Source: Leptospira ilyithenensis (GTDB lineage Bacteria; Spirochaetota; Leptospiria; Leptospirales; Leptospiraceae). Taken from it: 64,000 nt of DNA. Positions 25,603 through 34,283 of the stretch are shown here, in pieces (within the stretch, counting starts at the first letter, position 1; every line of letters starts with the position of its first letter). Both the position numbers and the translations under genes were made by a program. The stretch covers positions 406,001 to 470,000 of the forward strand of contig NZ_RQHV01000062.1 of the NCBI RefSeq assembly GCF_004771005.1, read 5' to 3'. Under the pieces are notes generated by a model. The model searched no databases and was not told where the DNA came from. It saw only the letters and a list, made by a program, of their open reading frames with translations.

Positions 25603-27054
25603 CTATTGGTTCTTGTAAATCAAGTCGTCGATTTGAATTTGTCTGGAAGTAGTCGCGTTAGCGTTCACTTTCAGGTTCGAGTAATTTGCCACTACGCCTG
25701 TTGCATTGAATCGTAGACCTTCCGTTACGTCGGCAGAATCCGTTGCAAATTTGGAACCTGAAGGAAGGTTTTGTTTTCCTCCTGTAGTTGCAGTCAATGA
25801 ACTCCATTCAATCCAAGAGTTATCATAGAAAGCGGTAGGTTTACCAAGGATGATAAATGTAGACATTCCCGTGATCATGGATCTTGCATTGGTTCTGCAA
25901 TATTGTAAGATCACTTGTCCGTCTTGATAGCCCGATTTACCTGTGTTATCCGACTGCCAAGTTACATCTTTCCAAAGTGCTGCGATTTCGGATTTTGTTT
26001 TGAATCTACCTGTCGATTGATTGATAAATTTCGGCCATGGAGCAAAAACCGCCCCTTTGATATGACCTTCGATCGCACTTTTATTTTGGGCAGTTACACC
26101 ACCGGTGTTATATTCAGTCACTCCGGTAGCACTCGCTACCCCGGCGTATTCATTGCTAGCTGCGGTTGTATTGAATCTTGCGTCTGCAATGAATACAGAT
26201 CCGGAGAATCCGGTTGCACTCGAGGTTCCGCCTGCTTTCACAAATGCGATGATGTTTTCTACCGGTTGTGCCAATACGGAGTTGTCTACACTCTTAAGTG
26301 ACTTTACGGAAAATGTTCCGGTATTAGGTGGAGAACTTTGTCCTCCTGTAGTAACCAATTCAGATACTGCAAATTGCGATTTGATATCTCCGTCCAGAAT
26401 CGCTATATTTTTTTTATCAGCTCCCCAGTAACGTAACCAGAATAGACCACGACCGGTTGTTTGATAGATTGAACCTTTTGGAGTGCTGGGAAGATCTGCG
26501 GAGAAGCCGTTTGCTAAAGAACCTACGTTGACTCCTGTTGCACTATCGGTTCCCGCAGCAAAAACAACTAAGTCTTTTGTAAGATCGATATTGTACAATT
26601 TAAGGAATGCATCTGTTCTTGCTCCGTCTGGAAGACCCGTAGGAACGTATGTGACACCGCTGTTTCTTTCTTGGCGAAAGTTAACGTCTGTTCCACCACC
26701 AGCGTTCCAATCATAAACATAAACACCGGTCGCCGGTTTGATATATTCTTGTCCTGTTCCAGCAGTGTTCGATTGAAGGATGATTAAGTTTCCTGAAATT
26801 CCGTCAGGTTTTGTTCCTGCCCAATTCGCGATCCATTTTTTAACTGTGGTCGCAGTTACTAAGCCGTAATTATTATTATCATAATTGTCCGCAGATTCGC
26901 TGGCAAGATCTGCCGCTGAATTTACTCTCACACCGTTTCCAAGTATTACTGCCAAAGCGATTAACCCTGTATTGTCGTCTTTGTCTTTCTTGCAGGCTCC
27001 TAGAAACCCAAAAAGGACAAGACCAACTGCTAATTTACCGATGATTTTTTTCAT
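25603..27054 (-). CDS. Rhodanese-type lipoprotein, paralogue 3
   Basis: A 483-residue predicted lipoprotein from ATG 27054 with GAGGAAA upstream; an extended frame to 27153 lacks a signal peptide at its start. The lipobox is LGACKK. Two rhodanese-like halves are visible: FWLRYWGADKKNIAILDG in the first, and the active-site loop LQYCRTNARS with Cys386 in the second, followed by TAFYDNSWIEW. The family motif VNSAADLASESADNY follows the lipobox. It has its own promoter-like element and terminator, so it is a monocistron upstream of the barrel operon. A periplasmic sulfur-transfer role is inferred. Confidence 0.75.
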   Translation of the reverse strand: MKKIIGKLAVGLVLFGFLGACKKDKDDNTGLIALAVILGNGVRVNSAADLASESADNYDNNNYGLVTATTVKKWIANWAGTKPDGISGNLIILQSNTAGTGQEYIKPATGVYVYDWNAGGGTDVNFRQERNSGVTYVPTGLPDGARTDAFLKLYNIDLTKDLVVFAAGTDSATGVNVGSLANGFSADLPSTPKGSIYQTTGRGLFWLRYWGADKKNIAILDGDIKSQFAVSELVTTGGQSSPPNTGTFSVKSLKSVDNSVLAQPVENIIAFVKAGGTSSATGFSGSVFIADARFNTTAASNEYAGVASATGVTEYNTGGVTAQNKSAIEGHIKGAVFAPWPKFINQSTGRFKTKSEIAALWKDVTWQSDNTGKSGYQDGQVILQYCRTNARSMITGMSTFIILGKPTAFYDNSWIEWSSLTATTGGKQNLPSGSKFATDSADVTEGLRFNATGVVANYSNLKVNANATTSRQIQIDDLIYKNQ

Positions 27055-27155
27055 GGTATTTTCCTCTAAATGCAAATTTCCTCCGGTAAGGGTTTCTGTC
27101 CCTAAAGGAAGATAAGCCAAACTGGAACGAACAGGGTTAGAATTCAATTGCATAA

Positions 27156-27171
27156 ATTCATTATAATGAAT
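27156..27171. promoter_or_regulatory. Perfect 16-bp palindrome over the -10 of paralogue 3
   Basis: ATTCATTATAATGAAT is an exact palindrome. It contains TATAAT on both strands and overlaps the -10 of the promoter-like element at 27160-27188, about 100 nt upstream of the lipoprotein start. A dimeric repressor site is possible. Confidence 0.4.
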
Positions 27172-27188
27172 AAAAATATGCTATTACG
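27160..27188 (-). promoter_or_regulatory. Promoter-like element shared by the rhodanese/cytochrome units (copy 4)
   Basis: Minus-strand CGTAATAGCAT has GTAATA (27182-27187) as -35, a 16-nt spacer and a perfect TATAAT -10 (27160-27165). Just upstream GAACATATT (27188-27196) and AATATGTTC (27212-27220) form a 9-bp inverted repeat. Confidence 0.5.
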
Positions 27189-27228
27189 AACATATTCTTG
27201 GATATTTGTATAATATGTTCAACATTTT

Positions 27229-27252
27229 AGGGGAACCTAAAAAGTTTCCCCT
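27229..27252. terminator. Hairpin after the XRE-cupin gene
   Basis: AGGGGAA (27229-27235) pairs with TTCCCCT (27246-27252), loop 10 nt. It lies about 10 nt past the stop of the regulator gene on the minus strand. There is no clear T-run, so terminator function is tentative. Confidence 0.4.
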
Positions 27253-27261
27253 TCTCAGGAG

Positions 27262-27870
27262 TTATTTTTTGTCGTGCTGGAGGGAATTGACCCAAAAAAT
27301 TTTCGCAATGGAATCGGCAGAGTTTTTGATTTGGAGTAGGTCAGAAGCAAGGAAAATTGCACTGTCACCCGATTCCAGAGAATAGTTACGATCCCGAAAA
27401 TTCAGTTCCAGATTTCCATCCAATACCACAACATTCTGCTCAAATTGATTTTCAAACCAACTGGGAAGCGGATAGGAACCGGGCGCCACCTTGATCTCGT
27501 ATAACTCCAGTTTTTCGTTTTCATCTTTGTGAAGAGCTCTTGCTTCCAGGTTGCCTTTGTGTAATTTCAGAATCCGCGCTTCTTCTTTTTTAATAATTTT
27601 GGGATTTCTTAAAAACAAATCGGGCACCATTTCTGCGATTGTAGTGCGCAACGCTTTCGAAAGTTTCCAGAGAATCCCGATGCTAGGTGTTGTTTTGCCG
27701 GATTCGATCAAACCCAACATTCCTCGACTAACGTTTGATATTTGAGAAACCCTCTCCATGGAATATCCAAGCTCCATTCTGCGTTTTTTAATGGTTAGTC
27801 CCAGAACACTTGTTAGTAGTTCTTCCGCTTCAGTTTTGGTTTGGTTTTCTAGAACTTCTGTCTTCTTCAT
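27262..27870 (-). CDS. XRE-family regulator with C-terminal cupin domain
   Basis: A 202-residue transcription factor. The HTH (about 25-80) reads LGLTIKKRRMELGYSMERVS, then ISNVSRGMLGLIESGKTTPS. A cupin domain follows at about 110-195 (LYEIKVAPGSYPLP, VVLDGNLELNFRDRNYSLESGDSAIF). Such HTH-cupin proteins sense small ligands and often control nearby metabolic genes. The start overlaps the 3' end of the glycosyltransferase gene by 41 nt. It lies between the glycosyltransferase and the rhodanese paralogue 3 promoter, so that promoter is a possible target; this is inference. Confidence 0.85.
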   Translation of the reverse strand: MKKTEVLENQTKTEAEELLTSVLGLTIKKRRMELGYSMERVSQISNVSRGMLGLIESGKTTPSIGILWKLSKALRTTIAEMVPDLFLRNPKIIKKEEARILKLHKGNLEARALHKDENEKLELYEIKVAPGSYPLPSWFENQFEQNVVVLDGNLELNFRDRNYSLESGDSAIFLASDLLQIKNSADSIAKIFWVNSLQHDKK

Positions 27871-29317
27871 AAAAATCTCTCTTCCCTTTTTTAAAAGGTA
27901 GCCCGAGCTTTTTCCATGAATTTAATATATTGGATAATTTGTAAAGTATAATAGAAAATATTCGGAATTCTAGAAAGAAAATGATCAAAAATAGGGTGAA
28001 TTCTGTTATTCTTAACGAAATTGGAAGATTATAAAACCCAAAAGAATCCACCCTTGGCGGGAAAAATCCTAAATTTGTCCCCGTCAGGTAGGCCAGTTGC
28101 GGGATTACCGCAACCAACCAAAGAAAAGAAGGTTTTTTACCCGTGGTTTTCCAAAAAAAGGGGAGTAGAAAAAGAAAATACCAAGGATTCACAATGGGAG
28201 CGAGGAAGAGGAAGAATAGAAAAAAATAACCGGTGTTTTCAAATGCCTTTTCTTTTGTTCGAAACAGTTTCTTTCTTTGGAGAAAGAGAAAGGCTGTCGT
28301 AAGTAGCAAAATTAAAATAACCGCGAGCCTTGCCTGGTTTTGGAACAGAATTCTGATGATGGGGAACAGAAGGGAATTGAACTCGAATTCCCTTCCGAAC
28401 GTAAAAACGGAAAATAGATCCCAGCTCCAATTTCCATCTAATAGAATAGGAAGAAAAACAAAAGGAGTAATAACACCTAATATAAGATAGATGGCATTTG
28501 CAATCAGTCTGATAAAATAAGAACGATTCAAAGATTGATCGGGACTCCATTGTAAAACCAGTAACGGTATGAAAAATACCACAAACAACTTGCAATGAAT
28601 TCCCAAACCGAATACGAACCAAGCTGTCCTTTCGTAAGATTTTTCATTCAACCATATGGAAAATAAAAGAAAAAACAAAGGAATCAGTTCAAAATGCGCA
28701 TTTGCATAAACTTCTTTCAGTAAGATGGGAAATAAAAAATATAAAACAGCCGACTTTGCATTTTTTAGAGAAAATATAAAATATACGATCGCAAGATCAA
28801 ATAAGATATAACCTATCTTTAAAGCGATTAAGGAATAGTAAGAGAGTTTGTGAACGAGAGAAAAATAAACTTCAATCAGAGGAAAGTAAATGGCGGTCCA
28901 ATCGGGATGATTGATCCTGGAAAGTATTTCGGAACCTGTTTCATCAAATAATAGTTTTGTGTTTTCTGAAAAAAAAGATTCCGGAGAATAGAGATAAGGA
29001 GAAATTCCATTGGAGACAAGACCTCCTTCCCAAAGATAACGTGCCCAATCATCTTCCCAGATCGGGTTGGAAAAGGAAAAAAGGATACGTAAGATCAAAC
29101 CGAAAAGAATAAGTTTGGGAAAGTTGGTCTTATAAAATTTCAGTGGAACGGTTGTTAGTAAATAAAAGGAGCCGGTTAAAACAAAGAGAATCGGGATATA
29201 GGAGAGAATTCCCCGCTGAACCGTATAGAAACCGAAAGATAAGGATAAGGAAAAACATAGAATAAAAAAAAGATAGGGAAGTATTCTTCCCCAATCGCTT
29301 TGTAGATTTTTAAACAC
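27830..29317 (-). CDS. GT-C type integral-membrane glycosyltransferase
   Basis: A 495-residue protein with about eleven hydrophobic helices. After the first helices it has PIWEDDWARYLWEGGLV and NGISPYLYSP, an acidic loop typical of GT-C enzymes that use polyprenyl-phosphate sugars (GT87/mannosyltransferase-like). The gene at 32973-34283 has the matching loop LSDDFYRFLWDGYLV and is a paralogue. The acceptor is unknown; a glycolipid or lipopolysaccharide component is plausible. The start is 3 nt after the stop of the DUF4395 gene, so the two are cotranscribed with the regulator. Confidence 0.7.
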   Translation of the reverse strand: MFKNLQSDWGRILPYLFFILCFSLSLSFGFYTVQRGILSYIPILFVLTGSFYLLTTVPLKFYKTNFPKLILFGLILRILFSFSNPIWEDDWARYLWEGGLVSNGISPYLYSPESFFSENTKLLFDETGSEILSRINHPDWTAIYFPLIEVYFSLVHKLSYYSLIALKIGYILFDLAIVYFIFSLKNAKSAVLYFLFPILLKEVYANAHFELIPLFFLLFSIWLNEKSYERTAWFVFGLGIHCKLFVVFFIPLLVLQWSPDQSLNRSYFIRLIANAIYLILGVITPFVFLPILLDGNWSWDLFSVFTFGREFEFNSLLFPIIRILFQNQARLAVILILLLTTAFLFLQRKKLFRTKEKAFENTGYFFLFFLFLAPIVNPWYFLFLLPFFWKTTGKKPSFLWLVAVIPQLAYLTGTNLGFFPPRVDSFGFYNLPISLRITEFTLFLIIFFLEFRIFSIILYKLSNILNSWKKLGLPFKKGKRDFYEEDRSSRKPNQN

Positions 29318-29320
29318 GCA

Positions 29321-29797
29321 TTATTTATTAAAACTCAAGTTATTGCATCGTTCGCATATTTCTTCTGGAATAACACCTAACTTCATTAAGATCCCGAAAA
29401 AGAAACATCCGGCGCAAAACCCGAGGAAACTTTCCAAAGAGGCAAAGAAAACCAGGATGCCAAGTACAATGTTATATGCAGTTGCTAAGTTGAGAAAATA
29501 AAGGACCAATGCCGCGAGTGCAAAACTAAATCCGATAACTTGCGCAAATCTTTTGGGAGGCCCTGCGGTTCCTATAAAGGAAATCTTTAATTTGGGAACG
29601 ATCCAGTTGGCGGTGAGCCAAGCGAACGGTTCATATTTGGGTCCATAGCTCAATCTTGCCGTGAATCCAAAGAGAAGAAAGCCTAGAAGGTATGGATTGG
29701 GAAAAAGAATGGAGGATACTCCAATCACAACTACGGAAAAAGCAACAATTCTGGTCGCATTTTCGTTCACTACATCCGGATAATAACCAAGTCTCAT
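29321..29797 (-). CDS. DUF4395 family membrane protein
   Basis: A 158-residue protein with four helices. It has the DUF4395 pattern: an N-terminal VNENATRIVAF, a middle RLSYGPKYEPFAWL, and a C-terminal FCAGCFFFG followed by EEICERC, where the Cys pairs are conserved. DUF4395 proteins are often found near rhodanese or thioredoxin genes, and this one is divergent from a rhodanese sulfurtransferase. A redox-related role is inferred from context only. Confidence 0.75.
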   Translation of the reverse strand: MRLGYYPDVVNENATRIVAFSVVVIGVSSILFPNPYLLGFLLFGFTARLSYGPKYEPFAWLTANWIVPKLKISFIGTAGPPKRFAQVIGFSFALAALVLYFLNLATAYNIVLGILVFFASLESFLGFCAGCFFFGILMKLGVIPEEICERCNNLSFNK

Positions 29798-29979
29798 AAA
29801 ATTCTTACCTAGTACTTAGAGTTCTGACCTGGGGTGAGTGATCAAGAAAAATTCGTTTTTGCAGATGAAAAGTTTATTTTATTGACGTAAATTGGCTATT
29901 TTCGTGCATTATATCCATAATAATTCGAGATTTTTTAAGAAGACGTCTAAGTTCGAGGGAAAGTAGAGAGGGAAATAGA

Positions 29980-30918
29980 ATGAAAAGAACAGCGGAAATT
30001 ATATTCAATTCCTACGGGATTTTGGCCTTTTTAACGGCTTTCGTGTTTGCAGTAGGTTCCGACTTAATCAGTGCTGACCAACGGAAGAAATGGGATCTGG
30101 CAAAATCCTGGGTTATTTCTGCGGAACAGGCTTACCAACTGAAACAATCCGGAGCTGTTTTTTTAGATGCACGTGATATTTCCCTTCGGTTTTTACCCAG
30201 AATCGCGGATATAAAATCCGTAACCTGGGAGGAATTCTCTCTTAGTGGATCACCTAATAATGGTAAGCTGTTGCCGAAAAAGGATATTCTTTCAAAATTA
30301 GAAAAACTAGGTATCACCGAAAAAACAACCGTAGTTGTGATCGGTGATCCGTTGAACGGTTGGGGGGAAGAAGGCAGAATTGTATGGACATTGCGTTCCG
30401 TCGGTTATCAGAATTCTTTTTGGATCGACGGTGGTGCGAAAGCTTACTCTAGTTATCTGGTAGAAATAGGCAAGGGTAAACCTCCTGTGAAGCAGGAATT
30501 AAAATCCAACCCGGGCAAATCCTCTGAGCTGGATATCGACCACAATCAATTAAAATCAGCATGGAGAGCGGGCGACAAGAACTTGTACATCGTAGATGTA
30601 AGGGAAGAAAGAGAGTTCAAAGGTGAAACTCCTTATGGCGAGTCTAGGGGCGGTCATATACCGGGTGCAAAATGGATTTATTTCAAAGAATTTTTAGATG
30701 ATAAAGGATACCTTAAGTCCAAAGAAGAAATCCAAATCATTCTGAACCAACAATCCATCTCCAAAAACGGAACCGTTGTTTCCTATTGCACCGGAGGGAT
30801 CAGATCCGCTTGGACCACCTCCGTATTGTTATCTTATGGGATCAGCGCTAAAAATTATTCTGGATCCATGTGGGAATGGTCGGCACTCAGTGCATCCGAT
30901 TATCCGTTAGTGAAATAA
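29980..30918 (+). CDS. Exported tandem-rhodanese sulfurtransferase
   Basis: A 312-residue protein with an N-terminal signal or anchor (about residues 10-32). The first rhodanese domain (about 40-165) has VFLDARDISLR and VWTLRSVGYQNSFWIDGG but no Cys at its loop (VVIGDPLNGWG). The second (about 175-310) has LYIVDVREEREFKG and the active-site loop SYCTGGIRS with Cys270. This is the classic inactive/active pairing of thiosulfate:cyanide sulfurtransferases. The start has GAGAGGGAAA upstream. The pentaheme cytochrome starts 4 nt after its stop, so persulfide chemistry and electron transfer are co-expressed. Confidence 0.85.
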   Translation: MKRTAEIIFNSYGILAFLTAFVFAVGSDLISADQRKKWDLAKSWVISAEQAYQLKQSGAVFLDARDISLRFLPRIADIKSVTWEEFSLSGSPNNGKLLPKKDILSKLEKLGITEKTTVVVIGDPLNGWGEEGRIVWTLRSVGYQNSFWIDGGAKAYSSYLVEIGKGKPPVKQELKSNPGKSSELDIDHNQLKSAWRAGDKNLYIVDVREEREFKGETPYGESRGGHIPGAKWIYFKEFLDDKGYLKSKEEIQIILNQQSISKNGTVVSYCTGGIRSAWTTSVLLSYGISAKNYSGSMWEWSALSASDYPLVK

Positions 30919-30922
30919 TCAT

Positions 30923-32257
30923 TTGAACGGATTCAAAACCATTTCGATTTTCTTCTCTGTATCCGTTCTATTGGCTTTTGCCGTTTTTATGGGACAAAAA
31001 TTAATTTCCGATCCTGTTCCTGTAGAGAAGGTGTTCCCAGGAAAAGTATGGGCAAAGACAGTTGCGCAACTTCCCGACTTGCAGGGAGTAGGCGCCCCTA
31101 GAGCGGAAAATTGCGGAAAATGCCATGAGGAAATTTATAAGGAATGGAAGTCTTCTACTCATTCGGAAGCTCTTTCCGACTTGCAGTTCCAGGCGGAACT
31201 TTCCAAAACTTCCTCACCAAAATGGATCTGTTTGAACTGTCATATTCCAATACAAAATCAGAGAGAAAACATCGTAGTGAGTTTGAATCACGGAGATTAC
31301 TTTCAACCGATAGAAATACCAAACCCGGGGTTTGATCCGATCATGCAAAAAGAAGCGATCACGTGCGCAACATGTCATGTGCGCACGGATGGAAAAGGTG
31401 CTTCCTATGTGATCGGTGCCAACGGAAAAACAAATCCTCCTCACCCTGTAAAAATCGATGCGGAAGCTCTACGTAACCGCTGTTATGATTGTCATAACGA
31501 AACTTATGAATTGAATGAAAGTCTGGTATGTTCTTTCCAAACCGGCGGGGAACTTAAGGAAGCATCAAAACATTTCTCCGAAAAAACCTGTGTGAATTGT
31601 CATCTTCCTTCCGTGCAAAGATCCTTTGTAATTCCTGCTTTGAAAAGACCTAAGAGAAATTCACACAAACACGCGTTTATCGGTGGTGGGGTTCCTAAAA
31701 GATTCGAACTTTATAAGGATCAGATCCCCGGTGGCTACAAGCCGGGCATTGCACTTGTCGGTTGGGAAAAAAAAGACTCCGATATTGTTGTTAAAATTCA
31801 AAACGGGAACGCGGGACATTATTTACCTTCTGCCGACCCCGAAAGACATTTGAAATTGGAATTGGTATGGCTCGATAAGGACAGAAAGGAAATTGCAAAA
31901 GACAAGATTCGTTACGGGCAGGATTGGGAATGGTCTCCCAAGGCAAGGAAAGTTGCCGACAACCGTTTGAAGCCGAAAGAAATCAGAGATTGGAAAACAA
32001 AGATTTTCAGCCAGGAAGCGGTGTCGGTAGTCCTTAGGGTTTATCATGTACGACTTACGGATACCACTTCCGATTATGTGGAAAAATATACCGTGGGCGC
32101 TCCGAAGGAATATGAGGATAAGATCAAAGAATTAAAAAAACATTACCCCCATAGTTCTTTGGTATTGGAATCGGAATACAATTGGAAAACAAAAAAGGTT
32201 TCCAATACCGCTCTTCCCGACTTATTTAAGTTAAATGAGAGTCGTCGTGGAGAATAA
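30923..32257 (+). CDS. Pentaheme cytochrome c, second copy
   Basis: A 444-residue exported cytochrome from TTG 30923, with an N-terminal signal anchor (residues 6-22). Five CxxCH motifs are present: CGKCH, CLNCH, CATCH, CYDCH, CVNCH, followed by a beta-rich domain (GHYLPSADPERHLKLELVWL). The heme spacing and C-terminal domain resemble the protein at 19647-20858, so they are probably paralogues, but this one is not a lipoprotein. It lies in one operon with the tandem rhodanese and overlaps the GT2 gene by 23 nt. Confidence 0.85.
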   Translation: MNGFKTISIFFSVSVLLAFAVFMGQKLISDPVPVEKVFPGKVWAKTVAQLPDLQGVGAPRAENCGKCHEEIYKEWKSSTHSEALSDLQFQAELSKTSSPKWICLNCHIPIQNQRENIVVSLNHGDYFQPIEIPNPGFDPIMQKEAITCATCHVRTDGKGASYVIGANGKTNPPHPVKIDAEALRNRCYDCHNETYELNESLVCSFQTGGELKEASKHFSEKTCVNCHLPSVQRSFVIPALKRPKRNSHKHAFIGGGVPKRFELYKDQIPGGYKPGIALVGWEKKDSDIVVKIQNGNAGHYLPSADPERHLKLELVWLDKDRKEIAKDKIRYGQDWEWSPKARKVADNRLKPKEIRDWKTKIFSQEAVSVVLRVYHVRLTDTTSDYVEKYTVGAPKEYEDKIKELKKHYPHSSLVLESEYNWKTKKVSNTALPDLFKLNESRRGE

Positions 32258-32963
32258 TTCCTGTGTCATTATCCCTGCAAAGAACGAAGAGGGTTCCATT
32301 GCGTTTGCCCTCAAAGGTCTATTGGATACAAAACTCATTTCGAAAGAAAATGTATATGTGGTTGATAACGATTCTACGGACAAGACCAACGAGATTGCAG
32401 TATCCTTCGGAGTGAACGTATTATTTGAGAAAGAGAGAGGTTATGGCAATGCCTGCTTGCACGCACTTTCCGAGATCGCAAAGAGGAAAAAACAGCCCGA
32501 TTGGATCCTTGTTTGTGACGGAGACGGTTCCGATGATCCGGGCGATTTGAGTTTATTGATAGAAGCATATCATTCGCAAAATGCGGATTTGGTGATAGGA
32601 TCGAGAACCATAAAGGAAGTGGAAAAAGGCTCATTGGGTTTTTTGCAAAAATTCGGAAATTGGCTGACTTGTTTATTGATATTGATTTTTTTTCGCCAAA
32701 AATTTACGGATCTGGGTCCTTTCCGGATCATTCGTTACCAATCTCTTTTGAAACTTAACTTGATAGATAAAACTTGGGGTTGGAATATTGAAATGCATGT
32801 GCGTGCCTTGCAGGAAAAAATGAAAATTGTAGAAGTGGGAGTTTGGTACAGACGAAGACATGCAGGCGTATCCAAAATTTCCGGTAATTTAGTCATGGCA
32901 ATTCGTGTGGGAATCAAGATCCTTTATACTTTTTTCAAACTATTGATTCTTCGCGGCCGTTAG
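32235..32963 (+). CDS. GT2-family glycosyltransferase
   Basis: A 242-residue GT-A enzyme of the polyprenyl/dolichyl-phosphate sugar synthase type. It opens with CVIIPAKNEEGSIAFAL, has VVDNDSTDKTNEIA, the metal-binding loop CDGDGSDDPGD, and a hydrophobic segment near 130-150 that may anchor it to the inner membrane. Such enzymes make lipid-linked sugar donors for GT-C transferases, and one follows 9 nt downstream. It overlaps the cytochrome gene by 23 nt. Confidence 0.8.
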   Translation: MRVVVENNSCVIIPAKNEEGSIAFALKGLLDTKLISKENVYVVDNDSTDKTNEIAVSFGVNVLFEKERGYGNACLHALSEIAKRKKQPDWILVCDGDGSDDPGDLSLLIEAYHSQNADLVIGSRTIKEVEKGSLGFLQKFGNWLTCLLILIFFRQKFTDLGPFRIIRYQSLLKLNLIDKTWGWNIEMHVRALQEKMKIVEVGVWYRRRHAGVSKISGNLVMAIRVGIKILYTFFKLLILRGR

Positions 32964-32972
32964 GCAGGGTGT

Positions 32973-34283
32973 TTGTCGAAGTTCTATTTTATATTTTATT
33001 CCATTGCCATCTTTCTCTCAGTTCATTCATTTGATCGAAACGATCCGATCAATGTCTTCGTCATTTGGCTTTCGCTTTTTAGTATCTATATTATTTCTTT
33101 TCGCTACCTCTCCGATTTTACAACCAAACAGATATTATGTTTAGGAATACTGCTGCGGATTGTAACGGTCGGGGCGATTCCTTCCCTTTCGGATGATTTC
33201 TATCGTTTTTTGTGGGACGGATATTTGGTATCGCATTCGATCAATCCGTTTGCTTTCTCTCCGAATGAATTTTTGGAACAGGGCGTTCCTGTGACGGAAG
33301 AGGCTTTGTCGCTTTACAGGAAGATGAACAGCCAACCGTATTATTCCGTATATCCTCCTTTACTTCAAATTCTGTTCTATCTTCCTTGGTTTTTCGTTCT
33401 TTCTTTTTTTGCAAAAATCATACTCCTGCAATTTGTTCTTCTGTGTTTTGAAACAGTAAACTTATCTTTGATAGGCGGAGATAAATCAAAAAAGAAATTT
33501 TGGATTTATGCGGGCAATCCTCTTGTGATCATCGAATCCGTTTCTCAGATTCACCCGGAACCGATTTTGGTATTTTTGATTTTATTATCTTACAGGCTGT
33601 TTGAAGCAAAAAAGTTTGTCGGTTTTCATTTTGTTTTTTCTTTGTTTCTGCAAATTAAGCTGAGTTTGGTATTTCTGATTCCAGGAGGTTTTTTTCTACT
33701 TCCTAAAAAGAAAAGAATCTTTTTTATTTTTGCCGTATGTTTGTCTCTCACGGTTCTTTTCTTCAGTTTATTTTCCAAATTGGGAAACCAGGCGTCCTCA
33801 GGAATCGGTTTGTTTTTTCATTCTTTTCGTTTTCATTCTTTATTCGAGTTCTTGATTTATTTCGCATTGTCTCCGTTTGCCGAGTATACTTATTTGTCCG
33901 GGACGATTGCATTGATTATGGGAGGCACGATTTATTTATTCTATCTATATGCTAAAAATCGTAACTTAAACGAAGCCATTTTTGTAGGGTTTCTTTTGAT
34001 GCTTTTGTTTTCGCCTGTGATCCATCCTTGGTATACTCTGCCGTTATTTGCGCTCTTAAGTTCTAAGATTCCTTATACAGGTGTTTTTCTTGTTTTTTCT
34101 ATTTTCTCCGGATTTTCGTACTTATTGTACTCAATTCAATATACATTTTTTTCAGATTTTTTTTTCATGATAGAAGGAGTTAGTTTATTTGCCTGCATTT
34201 ATGGAAGAGCGTGCATTAATTATTTTCGCAAAAAATCCCAGATTAGGAAAGGTAAAAACAAGACTTGCGGAAGGTCTTGGTGA
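32973..34283 (+). CDS. GT-C type integral-membrane glycosyltransferase, second copy
   Basis: A 436-residue multi-helix protein from a TTG start. The acidic loop LSDDFYRFLWDGYLV and INPFAFSPNEF align with the loop of the enzyme at 27830-29317, so both belong to one GT-C family. The gene sits between a lipid-sugar synthase (GT2) and a DUF2064 enzyme, which suggests the three act together on a glycolipid or glycoprotein. The 3' end overlaps the next gene by about 95 nt if its TTG start is used. Confidence 0.7.
   Translation: MSKFYFIFYSIAIFLSVHSFDRNDPINVFVIWLSLFSIYIISFRYLSDFTTKQILCLGILLRIVTVGAIPSLSDDFYRFLWDGYLVSHSINPFAFSPNEFLEQGVPVTEEALSLYRKMNSQPYYSVYPPLLQILFYLPWFFVLSFFAKIILLQFVLLCFETVNLSLIGGDKSKKKFWIYAGNPLVIIESVSQIHPEPILVFLILLSYRLFEAKKFVGFHFVFSLFLQIKLSLVFLIPGGFFLLPKKKRIFFIFAVCLSLTVLFFSLFSKLGNQASSGIGLFFHSFRFHSLFEFLIYFALSPFAEYTYLSGTIALIMGGTIYLFYLYAKNRNLNEAIFVGFLLMLLFSPVIHPWYTLPLFALLSSKIPYTGVFLVFSIFSGFSYLLYSIQYTFFSDFFFMIEGVSLFACIYGRACINYFRKKSQIRKGKNKTCGRSW

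Noticed and set aside
29882..29910. TTGACG followed by TTATAT as the promoter of the tandem rhodanese
   Set aside because: The spacing is 20-21 nt and the element does not match the motif shared by the other rhodanese/cytochrome units, so it was not listed as a feature.
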